Notes under the pieces: model-generated
What the model saw: the letters and a program-made list of their open reading frames with translations, nothing else
Databases searched by the model: none
What the model was told of the DNA's origin: nothing
From: Mantis religiosa
Taxonomy: Eukaryota > Arthropoda > Insecta > Mantodea > Mantidae
DNA: 64,000 bases
Direction: 5' to 3'
NCBI GenBank assembly: GCA_030765055.1
Contig: JAUKNK010000155.1
Span: 333,001 to 397,000 of the forward strand
Part shown: piece after piece, positions 56,499 through 64,000 of the stretch
How positions within the stretch are numbered: position 1 is the stretch's first letter
Layout: each line of letters starts with the position of its first letter
Made by a program: the position numbers and the translations under genes

Positions 56499-57156
56499 GT
56501 CCAAGCTGGACTACGGCAGTTTTATTTATGGCGCAGCGATCGCCTCTAAACTTCGCCTTTTAGACACCGTGCATCATACTGGCATCCGCCTTGCCACAGG
56601 AGCTTTCCGCACCAGTCGAGTCGACTGCCTGGAAGCACACTCAGGCGAACCTCCACTCCATATTCGTCGCTCGCTGTTACTCTGCTCATACGTCTCGAAG
56701 TTGGCAAGTTATCCCAATCATCCTTGTTTTAAAGCAGTTCTGTGTCCAGATTTTGTCCACCGTTATATGCGCCCTGGTTCTCGGACACGCCCCATGGGAA
56801 TAAGATTTCGGGATCTCCTACATTCCCATGGCCTCCGAATGCCTCGCATGGAGAGGTCGTCCTTCAGCCCTTATCCTGCTTGGCAACTGGATCGTGCGCG
56901 GTTCGATCTCGCACTTTCCAGCAACTCTAGACTCGCTACTCCACATTCGGTGTTCCAACAACTTTTTGCCGAACTATTGGGCCGTTACCCTAACTATGTT
57001 CCGGTCTTTACGGACGGTTCTCAGCTAGGTAGCACTACGGGTTGCGCGTTTTTCATTAACGGTGAGGCTCATAAATTTCGACTTCTGGACTCCACTTCGG
57101 TCTTCTCAGCAGAGCTGTATGCCATTTTTATTTGCTCCTTTTTATTTGCAAGTTAG
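56470..57156 (+). pseudogene. LINE connecting region and RNase H start
   Basis: 'LRLYRSLVRSKLDYGSFIYG' and 'HTGIRLATGAFRTSRVDCLE' are conserved after the RT of this LINE group. The RNase H domain begins 'YVPVFTDGSQLGSTTGCAFF' with the first catalytic Asp at 57013-57015 and 'VFSAELYAIF' with the Glu. The frame ends at a stop (57154) after 'SFLFAS'. Confidence 0.9.
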
Positions 57157-57664
57157 CTCCTGGCTCTTTTATTATTTGCACTGACTCTCTAAGTGCTCTT
57201 CAGGCCTTGGAACAAACACAGCCGCTCACACCCTTGTTTTAAAAATACAGGCCCAGATCTCGCAAATGCTCAGTCGCGGATACCATTTTGTTTTTACTTG
57301 GATATCAGGCCATGTGGGCATTTCCGGGAACGAGGAGGCGGACGCGGCTGCTAAGTCCGCTTGCCGTTTGCTCGGGAGTTTAACAACTACGGTGCCATAC
57401 CAGGATGTACAACGTTTTTTCCGTCGCCAGCTCCTATCTGCTTGGTAGCAATCCTGGACAGCTTTGGAAGGCACAAAACTCCGGGCAATAAAGGAGAGCG
57501 TACAACCCTGGCTAACTTCCTGCAGGGATAACCGGCGAGCCGAGGTGATACTCACCCGGCTGAGAATTGGGCACACACGAGCGACTCATGGCCATCTATT
57601 AAGAGGGGAACCGGCCCCTGTGTGTGCTCCGTGTTCAGTACGCCTCACTGTGCGGCATATATAA
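57157..57664 (+). pseudogene. LINE RNase H end and C-terminal region
   Basis: 'ICTDSLSALQALEQ' (third catalytic Asp) and 'FVFTWISGHVGISGNEEADA' (fourth RNase H block) lie in a changed frame. After a stop near 57447 comes 'LTRLRIGHTRATHGHLL' and 'CAPCSVRLTVRHI', the beginning of the CX2C...H...C motif, cut by a stop at 57662. The RNase H active-site residues are all present in sequence but split across frames. Confidence 0.88.
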
Positions 57665-57993
57665 ATCGATTACGCGCAGTACGACAGCGTTCGCCAAACT
57701 TTGGGCTTGGGAGCTAACTTTTTCAGTATTTTAGGGGACGACCCAGTGGCTGTGGATAAGGCACTGCTGTTTGTTTTTAAAATCGGTTTTAATAAACAAG
57801 ACTGACTTGCATTTTAATTTATTAATTTTAGAGTTTTTAAAATTTTAGTACTGGGACGAGTTTTTATGTGCTTTTAATAGTTGAGTGCTTATATTTTATC
57901 TTACTTTTAAACTTTGTGTAGCTTTTAGTTTTTAGAGTTGACTTCGGGCCCAAATGACCTTATTGTCGACGGGCCCTAAAACACTACACACAC

Positions 57994-58535
57994 TGTATAG
58001 TAATGAAGTAAGAAAGTGTGCTACGCCAAGCAGCACAACAAATTTGGCTTATTTAGTTCTGATGAGAAGATCCCGATTGCTGCACATACTTTTCACTATC
58101 TGTAGAGCTTCCATTGGAGGCAATGTCGTCTAAAGCATGGAAATTAGCTGTAAAACTGACTTTGTTATCTCTGGAATCCATAAAACAGTCTAAGGTACTT
58201 GCTCCCTCCTCCTCTTCATCACTGTTATGTATAGACACTAGGTTGCTGTTTTTACTATTTCTTCTTCCATCAAGTGATCCCGATAGCGGTATTCTTGTTC
58301 TGAGTAGTTAACTTGGCAGCCTATAGCCAGCCATCACAACACATACCTACTTTGCTATAAAAATAACTCACACCTTACAATGATGACATAACATAACCTA
58401 AAGTAGAGCGATAAATTAATGCTACATTAACTTGTTATAGTGACTGTGATAGTCACCTGTCATCTTTCTTCCACCGTTCTAGTCAACGGCCTTATATTCT
58501 TGGTACCGAGGTTGGAAGGCATATACCTACAGGAT
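57994..58535 (+). repeat. Duplicated locus, copy 2, right part
   Basis: Resumes the match to 51720-52175 after the LINE. It contains about 100 bp absent from copy 1 ('ctacgccaagcagcacaaca' onward, 58021-58120). It ends at 'acctacaggatcagacaaac', where SINE1-body monomers begin. Confidence 0.85.
58053..58311 (-). pseudogene. Acidic frame of unknown nature, copy 2
   Basis: Minus-strand reading 'LLRTRIPLSGSLDGRRNSKN', 'SNLVSIHNSDEEEEGASTLD', 'CFMDSRDNKVSFTANFHALD' and 'DIASNGSSTDSEKYVQQSGS'. A possible upstream ATG gives 'MAGYRLPS' followed by a stop. The acidic, Ser-rich composition is like the N terminus of piggyBac-type transposases or of a nuclear protein, but no catalytic domain follows and I cannot identify it. 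Confidence 0.35.
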
Positions 58536-58540
58536 CAGAC

Positions 58541-58880
58541 AAACAGTTATTCATCCTTCAGAAAAAGATAAAGCCTCTAGCATTATGTCACATCGGACGA
58601 TGGAAGAAATCGTGTTCAAATGAGAACAGGGTACATAGAGCTTAGTGTTACCAGACATTCGTCCTTCAGAATAAAATAAAACCTCTAGCATTAAGTCATA
58701 TCGGACGATGGAAGACATCATGCTCAAATGAGAACAGGGTACATAGAGCTTAGAGTCACCAGTCATTCATCTTCCGGAATGAGGGACATCCTCCATCATT
58801 AAGTCATATCGAACAATGAATGAATTAATACTCAAGTGAGTACAGGGTCCATAGAGTTTAGTGTTACCAGTCATTGATCT
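58541..58880 (-). repeat. Three SINE1-body monomers in tandem
   Basis: Same ~107-bp unit as at 6917-9490 ('catcggacgatggaagaaat', 'catagagcttagtgttacca'). Most similar to the units near 8580-8700, which share 'ggacgatggaagaaatcatg'. It directly abuts segmental duplication copy 2. Confidence 0.87.
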
Positions 58881-59605
58881 GAGTGTATGTTTAACGCTCC
58901 GCAGTATGGAAGGTCGCTTTTTCAAATCCCGCCTTGGGCCTGGGTGTTTGTGTGTATTGTGTGTACGGGTAAAATAACAGGAAACAGAAACAGCAAAACC
59001 ACGGTTGCGTAAACGCGGCGAAAGCAAGATCGGGGAGGCAGAGTCCTAGAGCTTTGGTGACAGGAGGGGAACTCGGACCACGTTAGGCGACTCAGTAGAG
59101 GCCCCAATCTGTCAGAGACTGACCATAGGCTCCAACTTTACCTGAAATGATAGAAAAAGCATTAAATAAAATTTAAGATAAAAAAACCATCCTAGCATTC
59201 GTCTAGGCAACCAGGGAGGACTACGTAAAATACATTATCGGAATGGCCGTGCCAAAAAGCATTCTGGTACCTTCCTAGTAAGAACCTCAGAAATTATCAT
59301 AGAGACATCTCGTTTGGTACGTCGGAGAAAAATTAATGAACAACAGTAAATCAGATATGCTTTTCTGCTTCGTTTCTCAGGGTTGCATTAAAATGACATA
59401 ACATTGATATTTCACAGAAGCCTTGATATCCAGAAAACCCAAATTAAGTTGAATGTCTAAAGGAGTATACAAACTTTTCAACTCTACTATTCGTGTACAT
59501 AAGCCAGTTGCCATCAGAAGAAGCTGTTTTAAAAACCTCACTTTACATCATACTTGCATAAACAAATGGTAGGTGAAAACGAACGGAAAGGGTATATGAC
59601 AGAGA

Positions 59606-59752
<147 letters not shown>

Positions 59753-60314
59753 GATAAGGGAAACCGTGGAGGCAGATATAGCGATATAGAATAATAGAGA
59801 GATCGACCGAAGTATGACATTGACTACGGAGGCAGCAGGAGGACAAATCCTCTAGAGTTAACGTATTGCGGGGAACGCAGCAAGGGTGCTGTTGTTAATA
59901 TACAGTATATTCTTGTAATTTTCCATTTTGAGCCATTAGATGACGGCAGGAGGCAACATTGTAATATGTGTGTCCGCGTCACAAAAATACCCAATTCATA
60001 TGAAACTAGTTTATAATGATATATCCCGTTTAGGTTCGACTTCCTATAAGCCAGAAAACATGGACCCTTATCAATGACATTATATAATACGGTATGTTGT
60101 TGTACTATTATTTTAGATTCTCTAAAATAAAATCAATGGCTCTTGCTGAAATGTTATGTTACGCAAAAAGATTGACACACACCTTCCAGAAAAATAAAAA
60201 TTATTTTGATAAGAATCTGTACAACAGTCATTGACTTAGCTTTCTACGATTTCATGTATGGGCAGTATTTACGATACAAGATTATTTAGCAGCGATACTG
60301 AAAACCTTATATTA

Positions 60315-61004
60315 TGAGGTACGTCCAGAAAGTAAGCTCTGTTTGGTAATAAAATTAAACTGTGTACAGATACAAAAAATTATTTATTGCACGAAGTGCT
60401 ACAACTCTTAAACTACTTTTGTACATAACTTCCGAAATTTTACAGGCATTTGTCATAGCAAGGCACAAGTTTTTGTATACCTTCTTCATAGAAGTTTGCC
60501 GCCTGTGTCTTCAACCAGTTGGCAACATTTTCTTTCACCTCTTCGTTATTGTTGAAGTATTGACCGCCAAGGAAGGATTTTAGATGCAAAAACAGATGAA
60601 AGTCGCTTGGAGGTAGGTCAGGGCTGAATGGGGGTGTTCCAACACGTCCCAGTCAAATCCCTGTAGGATGTTTTTCGTCGCATTTGCGAGTGTGTGGTCG
60701 TACGTTTCGTGAAGATACACAACACCTTTAGAAATCGCAAATTTGCCGATAAATTTCAGTTGGTTTCAGTTTCCTAGCTTTCAGAAAACGAATCACATCT
60801 CTGATTTCACCAGCGGCGGGATTTTCAATCATCACTGACATTGTAAACCAGCACAACAAAGCGTACGTAGCTGACAGCGATTTCATAAGGCACACGTTTC
60901 CTCTCCCTGATACAGAGCGTCTCCCGTGCATGTGTGGAAATGCGATCGCAGCGCTGCAGCGGAGATAAATTGAAACAGAACTTACTTTCCGTTCGCTCCT
61001 TGTA
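60315..61004 (-). pseudogene. Deleted mariner (family M2), duplication copy 2, both ends present
   Basis: Terminal repeats: left 'ccagaaagtaagctctgttt' (60324-60343), right 'aaacagaacttactttcc' (60973-60990), inverted and nearly matching. Read on the minus strand, the N terminus 'ENPAAGEIRDVIRFLKARKL' and 'KPTEIYRQICDF' runs almost directly into the C-terminal third ('ANATKNILQGFDWDV', 'LCLAMTNACKISEVMY'). The central part with the first catalytic Asp is missing. It is about 690 bp against roughly 1.3 kb for an intact mariner. Such short derivatives can be moved by a full-length relative. Confidence 0.87.
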
Positions 61005-63116
61005 TTATACTGCTTAGCAATACGCTCTCTCACATTTACGAGTTCATGGGGTTTGTGTACAATCACTAAATATGAACAGCAGTTTGGACAGTTTTTATGG
61101 TAGTTTGTGATTCTAGTAGGGTTTTCCAACTCCTTAAACATCTCAATTACTGTTGCACTTAAGAATCATTTCCTTAACGATTTCGTATACAAATTGATCA
61201 AAGCAAATGGTTATGGAAATTTAAGATATATGCAAACTGCACCTTCCGTACAGCGAACTACCACTTGTACGTGAAAGAAGCCAATTAATTGCCTTTTTAC
61301 AGTAAACTCTAATCCTTAAATTACCCTTCTTGAACTACTGCCTGGTTAAGCCAACCTGATTGCTCTAACACGCTAGAATTATGAACTGTTAGTATTTCTT
61401 TAAACATTCTATGAGGTACAAGTAATTATGAATGAGAGTATTCCTTTCCACTCACAATTTTCTACTTTCTGATATGCTTTCTGCTTTTCCTTTTACCTGC
61501 CACATACTCATGCTCGAACCCACTTTTGTCATGCCACAAAGAACTAGCGACGCGCCTAAAGAACGTCACCATAGGTATAGACAAGTAGAACGAAATTGTA
61601 AAATCACGATTTTCACAGTTAAGATACAGTGCTGCCATTTTGTTTGTCTTGTTATATTTGCCGATAACTGTTAGCTCTGATGAACATGACGTGGCTTATT
61701 ATTTTGTATCCAGAGAGGAGAACGTGAGTGTGCGAATTTTCAAATATCCTCTATCCCTGTAGCAACTACAACGAATTCGGCAGTGAGATTACTTCTGTGA
61801 AGTGGTATGCTAAATTTGGAATTGTTGGGAAGATAAATTGTTGCGAATGAGTGATTTGAGATTGTAGTGTGATATTAAATAAGTTAAGTTACTCACATAC
61901 CAGACAATATTTTAGTATACAGTTATCTGCCAGGAAAAACATGTTGGCTCAGAAAAAATAGAAGTTCCAGTTGCTGTCCACAGATGGCACTACCGATAAT
62001 ATCGTATACTAGATAAGACGAATTGCAATTATCTAAGAAGTTTTATAAGATATGTAACTGTGTTCGTTAGGTTTAGCATAGATTTAAGTATGTTACAGTT
62101 CGTGAAAATTGAGGACAGCTAAGGGCGTATAGATACATATGCTGGAGAGACAAGCAGTCGTGCGTGAGAATGGAAGCGCTCTAAAATGTATATATAGAAG
62201 ACTGTAGCTTATGTGAGATATATGGGATTTCCAATTCTTGAATATGGCGCTGATTTTTCAAATGGTACTTGCATGTAATAAAGACAAGTGAAATGCTAGA
62301 TGTATATTTAGGGCCAATAACTATAAATCTATAAACAAAGTTTGATTTCACTTTGGAATTACGTTATTCACAAACCACAGATAACCCTACAATGAGATTT
62401 TGCAGAAAACTGTTTTATTTCTTCAGAGATTTTCAAAAGTAGGTTTCTGCTACTTCCCGGGGTCGAATTTTCGTGTGGAACACAATCCTTCTCCTTACTA
62501 ACTAGAAGTAAGTAAGGTTTAAATGATAGAGCGAAACATTGCAGCAGAGAATAAGAGTTGACAATAAGACTTAAAATGTGATTTCTACATCCAGAAGATA
62601 TCCTTTTTGGGTTTTTCTTAACTGTGTACATTATATCTAGCGATCTGGCTATTCTGGGTATGTTCCGTATATCTCCATAAGGAAACGTGTAGCTTTATTA
62701 TTTTGGGAAAGGTCTGTGAGGTAGCTTATTCCGACTAACTTTTTCAGACTTCTTTTAACTGTAGCTCATAAAATATAATAAAGCAGTCTGCATTATATAA
62801 GCTTATGTTATCTCATTAAATAATTTAGATATGTTCTCTGCTATTAGTTTTAATTTTAGAATATGGTTATATCCTGAAAATGCTACTCCCCATTCTTGAT
62901 TTTGTGGTGATTGCAAAGACTCAGCATCGAACTTAAAGGATGCCAAGATCCAACTAAATTTTTTACACGTGTGACAATACCTAAGTTTTATCTATAGCGG
63001 ACTATAATTACTTCCTTAATTCTGTATGTTAAGTCTGGAATGTGGAGCAATTATACGAGAATGTAGTGTGATTGTAGTACCTTAGGCTACTTATAAACAT
63101 ATTTCAGATACCAGAT

Positions 63117-63500
63117 ATTTAGCGCAATGCATCAGGAGGTTTTTTCTTCGGTATGCATTCATGAGTTTCGGGTTCGATTCCCGTGGCCGACTTACCTAAC
63201 GCAAGGGTTATTTCGTGGATTCTCCCTGGCGAATGCTAGAGTTGTTAATTACACCTCCCGATATTTCTGTTCCTCCGTTTTTTCTTCAATATTAGTAGGG
63301 ATGAAATGGCTGTTGTCCTTGGAGGGGGGGGGTTGGTGTAATTGAAGAGGTTACCATTTAAATAAAAAGGCAAGGACTGTGCCCACTGTTCTGTCCCCCC
63401 TCCTTGGGTCGGCCAACCTGTTTCCTCGTCCTTACTCACGGGGATGCCCCATTTGGGTCATAGGTACACGAGGTCAAGACTGGTCGCTCCGTCGAATCAG
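63117..63500 (+). repeat. SINE4-like repeat, duplication copy 2
   Basis: 'cgggttcgattcccgtggcc' keeps a better B-box than copy 1. Followed by 'gacttacctaacgcaagggt' and the tail 'aggtacacgaggtcaagact'. A run of nine G lies at 63324-63332. Confidence 0.58.
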
Positions 63501-64000
63501 CTCCACAGTAATCCTAAATTAAAGCTGCTCCTTAATGCGAGACAATATTTCACTTACCGATTCTCTCCAAGGAGAGAGCACGGATTTAAATTACGGATAA
63601 TTCTTTATAAAATTTATGCAGCAAGGGTCATACTGCTACTATATATTTATACGATAGGAGTATCGTGACTGTTGATTATACGCAAATGTTCTTTTATCGC
63701 ACTTTTGAAAAAACATATGAAAAGCGCCAAAAGTTAACATTGCCTTAGTTCAGACAACGAACCGTTGCCTATCACAAAAGCAAATAACAGACGCAACTGC
63801 TAAACAGTTGAGTTTCAAAAACCTAAAGTTAATGTGTGGAATTGACTAAACTTAAACCTAGTCCGGAGAGACAATATATCAGATACCCATTCTCTGTCCG
63901 AAAATACGTTTTCCCTCAGTAGCAATAAAAATACGAAACACTACTTTTGCCGTCCATAGATGGCTCTTCTTGTAACCTCTCATACCAAGACACAAGAATT

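Larger units (their letters stand above)
55382..57993 (+). mobile_element. Non-LTR retrotransposon, 5'-truncated, with RT and RNase H (I/R1/Jockey group)
   Basis: A 2.6-kb insertion into the duplicated locus, flanked by the 7-bp target-site duplication 'tgtatag' (55375-55381 and 57994-58000). Copy 1 of the locus lacks the insert at the equivalent point (near 51717). It encodes reverse transcriptase, RNase H and the start of the C-terminal cysteine region. The apurinic endonuclease and ORF1 are absent. The 3' end has a T-rich untranslated region, a GGGCCC...GGGCCC stem-loop (57946-57976) and the tail 'taaaacactacacacac'. Confidence 0.92.

Overview
This is eukaryotic, almost certainly arthropod (probably insect) nuclear DNA. 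It is AT-rich and packed with Tc1/mariner elements, RNase H-bearing non-LTR retrotransposons, one Ty3/Gypsy-type LTR retrotransposon, several tRNA-derived SINE families, satellite-like arrays and long (GA)n microsatellites. I found no host protein-coding gene, rRNA, functional tRNA or bacterial-type operon. The style of the repeats resembles large cockroach or termite genomes, but that is an impression and cannot be proven from this window.

Layout. 1-6.9 kb: SINE-body repeats, an RNase H-bearing LINE remnant, two broken mariners of one family, a TIR element with a nested SINE, and a (CT)n tract. 6.9-9.5 kb: about 24 tandem copies of a ~107-bp monomer that is the body of SINE1 without its tRNA head. 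9.5-12.0 kb: LTR-like sequence with tandem U3-type repeats, a primer-binding site and a coiled-coil gag-like fragment carrying (GT)n and (GA)n tracts. 12.5-17.7 kb: a diverged ~1.5-kb tandem repeat with a SINE at the same place in each unit. 17.8-22.0 kb: the first copy of a segmental duplication whose second copy fills 58.9-63.9 kb. 22-33 kb: SINEs, a solo LTR, LINE pieces, a SINE fold-back and an unknown ~450-bp repeat in opposite orientations on the two sides. 30.65-31.98 kb: the one clearly intact gene in the window, a 350-codon DDE transposase between perfect 81-bp inverted repeats. 33-45 kb: mostly non-coding, with three families of direct duplications and a mariner deletion derivative. 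45.4-50.7 kb: a Tc1-like fragment and a GC-rich Ty3/Gypsy element on the minus strand whose reverse-transcriptase core is deleted. 50.7-58.5 kb: a locus duplicated in direct orientation, the second copy interrupted by a 2.6-kb non-LTR retrotransposon.

The window reads as a layered record of transposition followed by local duplication. Target-site duplications, an empty site and shared insertions allow some events to be ordered. Apart from the 350-aa transposase, the recognisable coding sequences are broken.

SINE1, SINE2, SINE3, SINE4, R3, R4, R5 and R6 are names I gave to repeat families within this window. Boundaries of diverged repeats are estimates, usually good to tens of bases.
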